Below, piece by piece: positions 1-10,186 of a DNA stretch of 32,144 bases. Position numbers and translations under genes: made by a program. The stretch is from Ichthyophonus hoferi (taxonomy: Eukaryota; Opisthokonta; Ichthyosporea; Ichthyophonida; Ichthyophonidae), in the NCBI GenBank assembly GCA_002751075.1, contig NAOQ01000242.1, forward strand, positions 44,869-77,012. Direction: 5' to 3'. Positions within the stretch are counted from its first letter, which is position 1; each line of letters starts with the position of its first letter. Below the pieces are notes generated by a model. The model was given only the letters and a program-made list of their open reading frames with translations, made no database searches and had not been told where the DNA came from.

Positions 1-1560
1 TTTTGAGGGCTATTAGCCCACTTGTGGTGTCTATGTTAGGGTAAAGGGATGCGATGTCTCCTATGTCCATTTGGTTATTTGGTGTTTGAAAGTCAGGATG
101 ATTAAGGTCTCTAATGAAAGTAGGTGTCTTTCAAGATGTGTGGATAAGAAATGAGTGGAACTTGTAATTTACTTGTTAAAAGAAGTGAGAAACTGCCAGT
201 GATCCAAGAGTGATTAGCTGCAATTGGTCTGACCGAGAGTGGTGTTTTATGTATTTTTGGTAGGCCGTAAAAATTACATGGGGTGTGTGAACCGTTTTCA
301 AATTTGGTGATGCAACGTTTGAAATGTCTAATCATTTCTTTAAAACGTAAATCCCAAAGACGTGTAGCACATAAGTAGGTGCGATTTAGATCCTTGCGGA
401 GTTTTTTTGCAGATTCAATGAGGTCTTTTGTAAGAAAATCCCAGGAGTTTGTATTTATAGGTTGGTATGTTTCTTGGTTGTGAGGTGAGCATAAATCATT
501 GTGCAATAATGTTCCTTTTTTAAAACTACTACTCCTGGATTTTTATCTGCTGATTTGATAATTAAATCTGGGTATAAGGTATTAAAATTGGATAGTGTGT
601 GGTAGATTAAATTTAGAGTTAATATTCTGTTTAGCGTGACTGTGCACAATTTTGGAAATGTCTTGTTCCTAGAGTAATATGTGTGGTGGGGTGCTTGTGT
701 CAGGGTGATCATCAGGTTGATCATCAGGTTTGTTTACGGGAGGATCTTCCATGGGGTCCCAAACTGCTTTTATATATATATATAGGTATTGTTTTAATCA
801 TGATTAATCTGTTTGTTTTGTCCGTTTTGATTTTTTGGTTTTTTTCGATTAAAAGGTTTTTTTTAGCCAAAATCGATTGTCCTTGTAAAGTTAGTATTTG
901 GTGGTCTAGCTGGCGTTGTTGTTTAAGTGATTGTATTTTTTGAAAAGAATAAGTAGTGGGTCCCAAACCCATCTGTTTAAGTTTGCGTGTGATGATTGCA
1001 AAACGTTTTCCTTCTTCAATAAATTTAGTAAGAAATTTAGTATGCTGAGTTTGTTTCTGAATAGCTCCTTTCAGCTTGTGAGCTATTAGCTTATTTTTGT
1101 GAATTTTAAGTGCTCTGAAGTGGTAATATAAATAATTTCTTCTATTAAATTCTTGTAAATCCATATCAAGTGTATAGGGATTAATAGTTTTAGGAGTAGG
1201 GATGAAGCCTAACCCTAGTGCTAAAAGTTATTTTAGTTGATAATCTAGGGGTTTATCCGTTAAATTATAGACTCCTTTTAGTGAGATGGATGTTAAAAAT
1301 GTGTATGGAGTGAGGGTGAGGAGTGAGAGGAAGATGTATAAAATGATGGCTTTAGTGACAAATTTTGGAACTGGGTTACATTCACCTCTGAATATAGCAA
1401 TAAAAACGTTTTGCGTACAATTTTTGTTACTGATATTCTTTTCCAGGTTATTGTTGTTAAGGATGGAAAATGCTGTCTTAGTGATCCAACTGAGGCTGTC
1501 TTTCATAAACGGCTCTTGCCGTGCCCAATTGAGAAGAAAGTTTCGAGGTGAGGTTTTCTG
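1..1560 (-). mobile_element. Penelope-like retroelement, broken, runs off the left edge
   Basis: Minus-strand reading frames carry blocks typical of Penelope-like reverse transcriptase: an ADKN..VVV block near 540-580 and a YGLPKIHK block with RPI after it near 215-275. Upstream of these (about 724-1164) is a Lys/Gln-rich, helical N-terminal region, and related low-complexity coding reaches to about 1500, perhaps 1860. The rest of the polymerase and any GIY-YIG endonuclease would lie left of base 1 and cannot be seen. The coding is spread over several frames, so this copy is broken, with at least two or three breaks; it is a fossil, though still easily recognised. I found no terminal repeats inside the window. 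The family call rests on motif recall and not on a search. Confidence 0.6.
706..729. repeat. 12-bp perfect tandem duplication
   Basis: The unit TGATCATCAGGT occurs twice with no spacer, inside the Penelope-like fossil. A short TA microsatellite lies about 40 bases downstream (near 771-783). This is probably replication slippage in a decaying element. Confidence 0.8.
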
Positions 1561-1869
1561 AAGGTATTTGGGAAAAGTAGTGGGGATGAGTAAGTGAGAA
1601 GTTTGCCAGAGCCACCAATCCTATATGTTGTTTGTGGTTGTATTAATGGTTATAAAAGTAAGTGCTTTGGCGCGGGAATCTGAAACTGAATTAGATCTTG
1701 GACGTTTAGGTCATAGAGGAGCGTCTGTTGGGTCCTCTGTGATATCCATACAATTATGGATTTGGAAACTAGCCAGTTGCTTGGTAATTTTTTCAGGGGT
1801 AGGGAGAGGTCCGTATATGTATACCTTCCAATGCTAATCATATTGTCACGATGGCTCAATCATAGACCC

Positions 1870-2690
1870 AGTAAGGATATGACGTCATCCCCTCTTAATA
1901 CTAACACTGAGGCTGGGTGAGATTTCACAGCCTGCAGTGCCTGCCTTTAAACATAGCTCTATACGGTCATTACTATTACCATGTGTTGATTATACTGGTG
2001 TGAAAGGGGGCTTGTATAAAAAGGAAAGACGCGGTCAAACCCAATATTGACGATTAATACAAATTGAAGTGATCTCTCTGTAATTATTGGCCACATGATA
2101 TGTCTCCAGGTCGGCCAATATTTGCAAGGTTTTGGCTTTTACTTATTTAAACCTGATGCCTGCCCATTACCTATGATGATATGAGTAGCGCTGTGATGTT
2201 ATTGCTACAAAACTCTAATATATATTCATACCTTTGGGATTAAAATCACTTTTTCCGGCATTTTTATGTTTTGATTTCTTGTTTTTAAAGGGAATAAAAA
2301 GTAATCCTAATAATTGATAGATAAAAAAACTAAATACTCTTGAACTAATTGGACATAAATGGTATCATATCTATCAGCTATCGTTTATAGCTTTTTAAAT
2401 AGCTCCACTTCTCTAATCGGATGGAGTAACAATCCTAATTACATTCAACAAGCAATCTAAAATTTAGAACACAGAGCGAAAACACTCAAGTTAGATCGAA
2501 GGCACATAGCACAAGCAAGATCCTATAGGGGAGCCTAGTAATTTTGCGGTCTTCCCTATAGGATAAACCTAATACATGGCTATTGAAATTGATTGACATC
2601 TTGTTCCTAATCCCTCTCCCTCCAATAAAACAAAACAACTCCAATCTGCATTTTATTGCACTGGTCTGAGATCCATAACCAGAGCGCAAC
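1870..2690. other. Intergenic stretch, no gene seen
   Basis: AT-rich DNA between the Penelope-like fossil and the POLR2M promoter region. It holds a perfect CRE-type palindrome TGACGTCA at 1880-1887 and a TATAAAAA run near 2016. No open frame here has coding character or splice context I can support. Confidence 0.6.
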
Positions 2691-2692
2691 AA

Positions 2693-2700
2693 TGACGTCA
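2693..2700. promoter_or_regulatory. CRE-type palindrome upstream of POLR2M
   Basis: The sequence is TGACGTCA, the full CREB/ATF consensus. It lies about 215 bases before the POLR2M start codon, a common distance for CRE sites in animal promoters. Function is inferred from sequence and position only. Confidence 0.4.
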
Positions 2701-2815
2701 TATTTAGGGGTGTATGATAGCTATAAACTGTGTAGTTATAGGTAAGATATTTGTTGTAATATGGTAAGTTGTAAATATGTATATATATATATGTATATGT
2801 ATGTATAGACTATGT

Positions 2816-2834
2816 ATATGGCACGTTGCCATAT
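2816..2834. promoter_or_regulatory. Perfect inverted repeat just upstream of POLR2M
   Basis: Arms ATATGGCA and TGCCATAT flank a 3-base spacer, about 80 bases before the start codon. It could be a dimer-binding site in the promoter or a small hairpin in the 5' UTR. A TA-rich run (near 2778-2792) precedes it. The role is unproven. Confidence 0.3.
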
Positions 2835-2914
2835 GGTACAAGGGCCCTAGTTTGGGAAGATGACACTGTTGTTATGCAGGTTAGTGTTGCCTGGTCACAA
2901 GAAACAGCTTGAGA

Positions 2915-5900
2915 ATGAGTAGCAAAACCGTAGAGAAAGAATCCACAGACCTTGCAAGTAATGTAGACAACCTGACTGCCCTGCCAGAAGATATACAAAA
3001 AAATATCAAAAATAATGTTCAAAATACTTTTGAAGGCTTTAGGCCTGCATTTGTTGTCAAACCTGCACCGCCTACAAAAGGTATGTGGGTGAATGTTATC
3101 TTATGGTAGGTCTACACCTTGAAGGGGAGAGAGAGAGGAAGAAGGGTGGTGAGATTGCACCATTGTTATTGTTGTATGTGTGGCTTTATACCTGGGTACT
3201 TTCAGTTTTATGCATACGAAGGGTTGGCTGTGTATATGTGGTATATACCTTTGTGTGAAGGGGTGCAGGTTGCTATTGGTCTGGGGCACGTCCTCTTGGG
3301 AGCCTGTTGCTTTCCCTTGTGTAGATGTTAATAAAACAGAACACTGGTATGATGGATAGACAGCAGGGAGTGCAACTATAAGTGTAGTATTGTGTAGTTA
3401 TTTCTGTTGTCCGCTGAATAGATGTTAGGCCAGTATGTATGTATGTATAGATGCGTCGTGTCGGCCCACTGGCTGGGAGTAGTGTGCATAGTTCTCCCCT
3501 TGTTATTGGCAGTCTGCCTGTACCCTCCTGTATAGTGTATGTTCCTGTACCTATAGTTATAGAGTATTATCATTCGTAGCATAGTTTACAAACATTGCTA
3601 TGGGCCCCTCACTCACCCTCCCTCATAGGAGGGATAGGGGATTCTTTGGCATAAGCAGACACATAACTAGGCACTCTAGGCACTGGTCCACTGGCCTGTA
3701 GGCACATCTATCCCAGAATTTTCTACAAGTATATCTATCCCCAGCCATAGGTGGAGCTAACCTCCTCTCTCTTCCTATTGGTCCTCCTAATCCTCCTTCC
3801 TCCTCTAGAGACCAAGCTGCCTAATCTTTTCCATCGCCCAAAGGATCTAGAGGTAAGGCCTGTCTGGGATTGGCTTAAAATCAAGACTACTATATGTTCA
3901 GTTTAATGTTCCTCTCACCGTCTATAACTACACTACACCATTACTCATAGGACAGAATAGCCAATGACTATGGAGATAATGGCTTGGTCCTAGAAACCAT
4001 TATTCACTAACCCATGCTCACTATACAGCAATTGTCCCAAGTGAAGAAATTATCTCTGCGTGAATTGGAGGCATCCCTGGTCCGGACAGAGAAGCTACTG
4101 GTAGATAAGTACGTTATCTAGACTACTCATATAGCCCTATGTTATATGCAGCCAATAAAATAACCTTATATTCTATGTGGCCAATCAATTGCATTGTTTT
4201 GATTAACTTAGGCTTCACAGCCCTGCCAAAGAGCTATGTAATTTAGAGAACAGATTTCTATAGACCCCCCTAGAGTATATAGGCCACAGTAATACGATTC
4301 CTACTCACTGTATTTTTACAGGCACATGCTAGCACATTTACCGGACAAAGGGGAGAGGGCAAAGGCCAAGCAATCAGAATTAATAGAGGAGATTAAACGA
4401 AGAAAGGAAGAGGACGAGACGGTAGCCCTGATGGCAGCCCTGACCTTGGACGAATCGCCGCTGTGCGTATATCTATATATGGGGTTTATATATCTTTATG
4501 ACCTCTTCTCCTTTTGTGGCTTTTCATCCTCTCTGTTGATTGGCTTCTAAATGATTATAACAAGGAAAGCAGTCAATGATAACTACCAGCCATGTGGTTT
4601 CATTGGTCCAACCTGTCTCTTTCATGTTAACAAAATCTGGATCTAGACCAATCACAAAATCTTACCTAATGGGTGTCAATCGAAACAGACTAAACAAGGG
4701 AGGGTTAAAAATATATTTGCATGTAAAGATACACGTACATTCTCTTATTAGCCAATTGTATTAGCTTTGAGAGTAAAATGGGGCATAGAATATCTAAACC
4801 ATCCTAGTGCTATTACTGACTAAGAATTTAACCCAATTCATTGATTGGTGTTCCCTGAGTAATGAGATCACATCTCATCCAATAGTTAGGTATGTGTTGC
4901 CCAACCACCCCCAGGGCCAATCAGATCAAGGCGACCACATGCAATAAGGTTAATCTCTCCATGCCACATCCACCTTGCCCCTCTTCATCTATTAAGTTAA
5001 CTGACGGCCTTGTGCACTATGACATGACGTCATGCTAACTCACCCTCTGCTGCAGGCCTGAACACGTACCTCCCTACGTCATAGATGCATTATCTAAGGA
5101 AAAGGAAAAGGCTGCGCACGACCAATTGAAAAAGGTTGGTGGATCTTAGATGATAGTATGATATATACTTTGTATGATTGTAATTAAAATTAAAATCTAA
5201 TTAAGCTGGCCTATTATGTCATCCTGTCACTGGCCAGGTCATTAATTTTTCATTGAGCCTTTATTATGCCGACCCTTTCTATCCAATCACAGGTCCCACG
5301 TCATGTGACCCCTTCCAAGGTGAAGCAAATCTCATTGGCTGAATCTATGACCTTATTGCAGAAACAACGGGACGAAGATGAGGTATTGGCTGGTTTAATG
5401 GGTCTCTTTGATTGGCCAGGCTGTGAAAACTAACACGCGGTAACTTGGGGCTGGCTGACTGTATTTATAGATAAGTGTTTATTGGTATATATATATATAT
5501 ATATATGTGTGTTGACTATTAACACTTGATATTCCACCCATAGCGTCTAGCTTTGGAGGCCACTGCCCGACGATTGGAGAGAGTAAGGCTTAGAGGGGCC
5601 CTTGGTGATGGTAGTGTCATACCACCTGACCTGCCGCCTATTACAACCACCGGGTATGTCTCATACTCTCGTCGTGGTCTATTATTTGCATTTTTGGTTG
5701 CAACTAGTGATGATTGGCTGGTCATTTAATATTATATCCTTGATTGGTTGTTTATACCGTGAGCGTCCAATTGGTTGTCCCTATGGTGGGCCATGAAGGA
5801 GAGAGGGAGGGTGAAAGTGGTGTGTAAAGAAGTAGTGCTTACTGAGGAATCTACCTGCAGGCCATATAGGGATGCTACGTCTACAAGTGACTTAGAGAGT

Positions 5901-5969
5901 GAGTCGGAGGAGGAAGATGATGATGATGATGATGAGGAGGAGGAGGAGGTACAGGCAGAGGGCCAATAG
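2915..5969 (+). CDS. POLR2M: POLR2M/Gdown1 homologue, RNA polymerase II-associated protein
   Basis: Eight exons: 2915-3080, 3809-3852, 4029-4108, 4322-4462, 5056-5134, 5293-5382, 5544-5653, 5861-5969; 819 nt, 272 aa. All introns are GT-AG and the phases join without a break. Intron 4 has a weak GTGCGT donor, the only one keeping frame. Residues about 79-107 (SLRELEASL..., then LPDKGER) match the N-terminal Gdown1 block (LVELREMLKRQ..., LPDKG). Residues about 172-220 (RHVTPSKVKQISLAES..LLQKQ) match its second block ([20 protein letters not shown]). The end is acidic (about 249-268), like the acidic end of human Gdown1. The human protein is 368 aa; here the variable middle is shorter. In animals Gdown1 binds RNA polymerase II, competes with TFIIF and makes the polymerase depend on Mediator. 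The in-frame ATG at 2915 is the natural start. The family call is by recall. Confidence 0.88.
3081..3808 (+). other. POLR2M intron 1 (728 bp)
   Basis: The donor is GTATGT and the acceptor TCCTCTAG, with a pyrimidine-rich run before it. The intron holds several ATTGG/CCAAT pentamers (for example 3275, 3505, 3777). I see no nested gene or RNA. Confidence 0.6.
4463..5055 (+). other. POLR2M intron 4 (593 bp), dense in ATTGG/CCAAT
   Basis: The donor is GTGCGT and the acceptor CTGCTGCAG. The pentamer occurs near 4539, 4602, 4648, 4752, 4833, 4844, 4879 and 4917, in both orientations. A perfect TGACGTCA palindrome lies at 5025-5032, close to the acceptor. An intronic enhancer is possible, but nothing here proves it. 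Confidence 0.5.
5486..5506. repeat. TA dinucleotide microsatellite
   Basis: An uninterrupted TA run in POLR2M intron 6. Confidence 0.85.
5918..5949 (+). repeat. Trinucleotide run coding the acidic tail of POLR2M
   Basis: GAT codons followed by GAG codons give Asp then Glu runs in the last exon. Length variation between individuals would change the acidic tail without shifting the frame. Confidence 0.75.
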
Positions 5970-6335
5970 ATGACGGCTATGGATGGCCATCAAGGCATTG
6001 TATGTCGGGCGGCAAGAGATCTGAAATGTCAATAACAAGTGATTGGTCTGACTGAGATTATGGATCGATGCAGTAAAATGTTATGTAATGATTTAATGCC
6101 AACCCTGTAAGAGATCACTAATGTTAGGCAATAATATCTTGTACAACTAGTCAGAATTCTGATTGAGCATAGTGGGTCTTGGTGAAGGAACAAATAACTC
6201 CATCTGGTATAAAGCTCATAGGTCACCCTTAATCCGACGAGGGAGTTACTTAGTTTTGACATCAAAACATAGTATAGTTGTGTCTGTACACGTACACGAG
6301 TATATGTGTAATATAATAATAAGGAATTGAATAAT

Positions 6336-6341
6336 AATAAA
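6336..6341 (+). terminator. AATAAA poly(A) signal candidate for POLR2M
   Basis: This is the first canonical AATAAA after the POLR2M stop, about 370 bases downstream, in an AT-rich stretch. Cleavage would be expected 10-30 bases later. Confidence 0.4.
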
Positions 6342-7174
6342 GTATACAACTCTTAATGGCGATTACACTTCAAGTTATATATTGCTTCCTAAAAGTATTG
6401 ATTGGTAGCCCGTCATTTTTCAAAAACCTCGTTTGGTTGGCATAGTAACACTGGAGGTAGTTTAAACGCAGCCCAGTAAAAGGATGATAGAAATGCATCT
6501 TAAAACAGAAATACTAAAATGGTTTATTAAATAGGGCCAGCGTATTTAGCTTAGAAAAGTAGCAACCAATCCTGCATAGGACCAAGTAATACTATAGATT
6601 AAGTACAGTTAGGAAGTCTAGGAAACATATGACGGGAATAACAAAGATAGCTCTACCTGACGACCTAACCACACGCACATCCAACCAGTGGAAAGTAAGA
6701 GCGGCATGTACTGGGAAGTAATACATTAATGTTAAGGAAGCTATTTTACCCTTTATATAGTAGCAAAAATGTTAAAAAAATTGGAGGAATAACTTAGAGG
6801 AGAGAAATAAATGTGTAGCCCGTCTAACACTGCAATAGTCCCCTCCTAGAAAATGGATCGTGAATTGCATGGCTACTATACTCGGCATCTTGTATATTTA
6901 TCGTACTCCAAGAGGGCTTAAGAACCAAACCCACAAAAGAAATCATTCCTACCGATTCTAGCTACTATATTGGGGCAATCAATAGCTCTGCTTAGCAGTT
7001 GAAACAAAATATAAGTGGTAGGTATTGTATTTCTACCCTAATCTAATTGAATGTAGTTCAACGTTTAGTCTAATATAACACAGTATAAGAAAATATGATA
7101 TAGTCCAAAGGCAGCACGGTACTCATAACCTATACCCCTTATAGATAGCCTCTCCCTCTCCTTCTCCCTCCCTT
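6342..7174. other. Tail-to-tail intergenic region
   Basis: Lies between the converging POLR2M (+) and the two-pass membrane protein gene (-). A minus-strand AATAAA (TTTATT on plus at 6523-6528) is a distant poly(A) candidate for the latter. No further gene is seen. Confidence 0.5.
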
Positions 7175-8797
7175 CTAGCCAGAGGCTCTTCTCAGTAACT
7201 CTAATCTCTCTCCCTCTATTATCCTCTGAGGCCGAGGGCTATTCGAGAACAAAGCCGATTGGCTGCTGGACCCTGTATCCAGTTCCTGATTGAGAGGGGT
7301 AGAGGAAGACAGAGAAACATTTAAGCTTGAGGGAGACACAACAAACCGACTGGATGCGGGCGGCGGCAATGTGTTATGCTGGTCTTTGTTGTTATGGTCA
7401 GGAACATGACACTCCTGTGTATTGGTAGGGACGGGTGGGAGTAGAGAGGAGAGTATAGACGAGATGTAAATAAACACAGTATGGTATTTATAAAATATGC
7501 AATGAAATATCGATTATCAAACCTGGGAAACCACAAAGAATGTAGTAGAAATATACAAGTAGTGCCCCTCCCCCCCCCAGGCTATGTTCTATTGGCTAAT
7601 AGAACAAACGAGAAAGAAATAATAAGAGGAAGGAGGGAGAGGTAGTATTGAAGAATATATGAAAGAAAACAGAAAGCAAGAAGTTTAATTTATAGTACAG
7701 TTACTACACGTCGCTGTGTAGAAAGAAAAACAGATATAATTAGGAGAAGGAGGGGATGGTATACAAGGCAGTGACCACACATGTCATTACAGGAGCCATA
7801 TCCCGTATACAGACAGCTATAAATGAGAGCTAGAGGTAAGACTGACCGGGGTTGGAACAGCCTCGAAGGAGCTAGAGGTAGATATCCTTGGTAACCTCCG
7901 GCTGAGGGTGAGATCTGTGCCATTGCAGTTCTATAGCAAAAAAAAGAAAAGAATATCAGTTAAAACAACCGAATCCTCCGTATCCTAGCAGTATGAACAC
8001 AACAGGACGGTGTAACAAACCAAGAGAGGGATAAATAAATTGGATTAATTAAAAGCGACCATGAAAAAATGAAAAATGTTGGTGCTGTGTGGGAGGGGTG
8101 AGGGATAGGAAGGGATGAGCAGCCTCAATTTAAGCAACTTTATGGTATATAACCATCAACAACAAAAGACAACACCAAGGAATAGAACAGGTTGAGAAAT
8201 AGAAGGAAATCAATAGTAAACAAGACAAGCGATGCAACACCGCAAGGATAGCACCGAAAACCACCAAAAACCCAAAGTTGAAGAAAAATAGCAATGAAAA
8301 TGTTCAAGAACAAATTTTACAGCAGTATTTCTATAATAACAGCAATACCATAGGCAGGAGCCACAAACATCATATAGAACATATATAAAAATGAGGGGAG
8401 GACTGACGGGTACAACGGGATCCTGGAGTGAGTTTGCCAAAGATATCCTTGGAGCTTTTGGTCGGCTAGAACCATCCTTAGCCAAGAATTTTTTGCTGTA
8501 CTCTACCTGCCTTACTTTATCCAAATACTGGAAAACATGAATACTGGATTTCACTATTACGCTTACAATAAGAAAGAATCCCAAACCAAGGGCAATAAGT
8601 GGGTCTGCTCTATATTCACTAGAGGTACCACTTTCCGTCATAAACCCTATAAGTAACAGGGCGCTTCCTAGCACAATCTCTAATATGCTCCATGGTTGTA
8701 TAAGGTCTTCCGCTAACCAAGTCTTGCCCTCTTGCGAGGCCAGTTGACGAGCCTCCTCAACGGTAATAGAGTCTAAATTCCTCCTAAATACTGGCAT
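7175..8797 (-). CDS. Two-pass membrane protein, family unknown
   Basis: Three exons read on the minus strand: 8797-8408, 7930-7847, 7414-7175; 714 nt, 237 aa. All junctions are phase 0. Both donors read GTCAGT, an uncommon form, and the acceptors are CTATAG and ACACAG. The N-terminus (about residues 1-35) is polar with no signal peptide. Two hydrophobic segments at about 36-53 and 66-83 are separated by a short Glu/Ser/Arg-containing loop. The remaining 150 residues are Ser/Pro/Thr-rich and look disordered, with two Arg-rich patches. This suggests a small helical hairpin with a long, probably cytosolic, tail that could be phosphorylated. I do not recognise the family; vertebrate TMEM174 has similar size and two segments, but I see no convincing residue match. 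The exon 1 coding is strong; exons 2 and 3 rest on splice sites and phase. Confidence 0.62.
7563..7579. repeat. C-rich tract
   Basis: A cytosine run broken by one T, in intron 2 of the two-pass membrane protein gene. On the minus strand it is a G-run that could form a quadruplex-like structure, or it may reflect sequencing uncertainty. Confidence 0.6.
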
Positions 8798-10079
8798 GTC
8801 GCTCTTTTTCTCTTTTTGTTTTTCGGCCTAAGTGGTGGTGCTACTATTATTAAAAAAAGAAATTACAATAAAATTAAACCAGACTAACTGAGCACTGGCT
8901 TGGGTTAATGTGAATAGTGGAATAGTGTGCATGCATAGATTAGATCCCTTAAGCTACATAAACAAATTTACAATGTAGAAAATTAGCACTCCCTCCCCTA
9001 ACTAAGTAATAGTTCCCATACTATCCCTTATTATATAATAGTTTCCATACTAACTCGTTTATAATGTGGTAACTATATCTTGCTTGACTCCGAATTTACA
9101 GTATACAGGAGCAGTGAATTTGGGCAAGTAATAAGACGGAACATCTTGGTCAAATGCGTGATATTACTACTATATAAGCCAGCCAGTCCCTCAAGATAAC
9201 GTTGAATGGGCTCGCATATCGTGTATAAATAACATGTATAAAATGTGCTATATACTACCTGCCACAAGGCTAGCTAATTAATTAATTAACAAGAATAATG
9301 ACTATTACGCCCACATACTGACCGCTGAGCCTTCCTGTGACTAAAAGCTACTAAAGATGTTGTAATAGAGCTACTATACATGGGTAATGTCGATTTAAGT
9401 GGTGTAATACACTTTATCAAGAGAACTAACATTCAAGGGTGGATGTGCAGTTAACCACTAACACTTAATTAAGAATTATCATTATCATTTCGTTTTCCTA
9501 TTAACAATGACCAATTAGAAATTAATATACACCAACTCACTTAGATGACTGAAATCCATCTGATTTATCTTTATGTGTTCTTTCTCTACAATATATTCTA
9601 TGTATATATATACCCTTCCATACTAGATTTCTGCCTGATATTTGACTTCCAGATGCTACTTTATCGGTCTTTATAAGGTTTTTAGAGTATTAAGAACCCC
9701 ATTCTAATTTCTTTCTACACTGTAAAGAGGATTCTACATAATATAAATGTCATAATAGTTACGAGTTAGTAAGGACGCTTTTTATTGTATCTGCACTCTA
9801 GTGCGACATAACACTGTCCATTGTTAATATAGTTAATCTATATATATTAAATAAACGAAAAAATCGCAACATCACAAGTTAAAAATAATAATTTAACTGT
9901 TATAATGTTTAATATACGTAAGGATTGGATAAACAACAGAGAAAGTTTTTACTATAAAAAAACACCTGTTGGCCTAGATCACATACTAGTGATGCCTTAA
10001 TAAAGTAAAGCACACAACCTCCCTGGAGAGACATAGAGAAGACGTCTGCAATCACATTAGAGTTCCATCCTCTCTAGGT
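8798..10079. other. Intergenic stretch, no gene seen
   Basis: AT-rich DNA between the start of the two-pass membrane protein gene and the 3' end of NOP58, both on the minus strand. The part next to 8797 must hold the promoter of the former. Short open frames such as 9073-9267 have no coding character I can support. Confidence 0.5.
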
Positions 10080-10085
10080 TTTATT
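10080..10085 (-). terminator. AATAAA poly(A) signal for NOP58
   Basis: TTTATT on plus reads AATAAA on minus, about 100 bases after the NOP58 stop codon, a typical distance for a compact 3' UTR. Confidence 0.55.
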
Positions 10086-10186
10086 CCTTGGGTTGGTAAG
10101 TGCAAGACCGAACATTTAACCAGTGGTAGTACGTGTATATAGACAGGCAAGGGAATCTAATTTATATGTAAACTTAAGATGGTGGT

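Noticed and set aside
5775-5969. Start of an acidic protein at 5775
   Set aside because: The first 28 codons are intron sequence; a good acceptor at 5860 joins the exon in phase to the rest of POLR2M.
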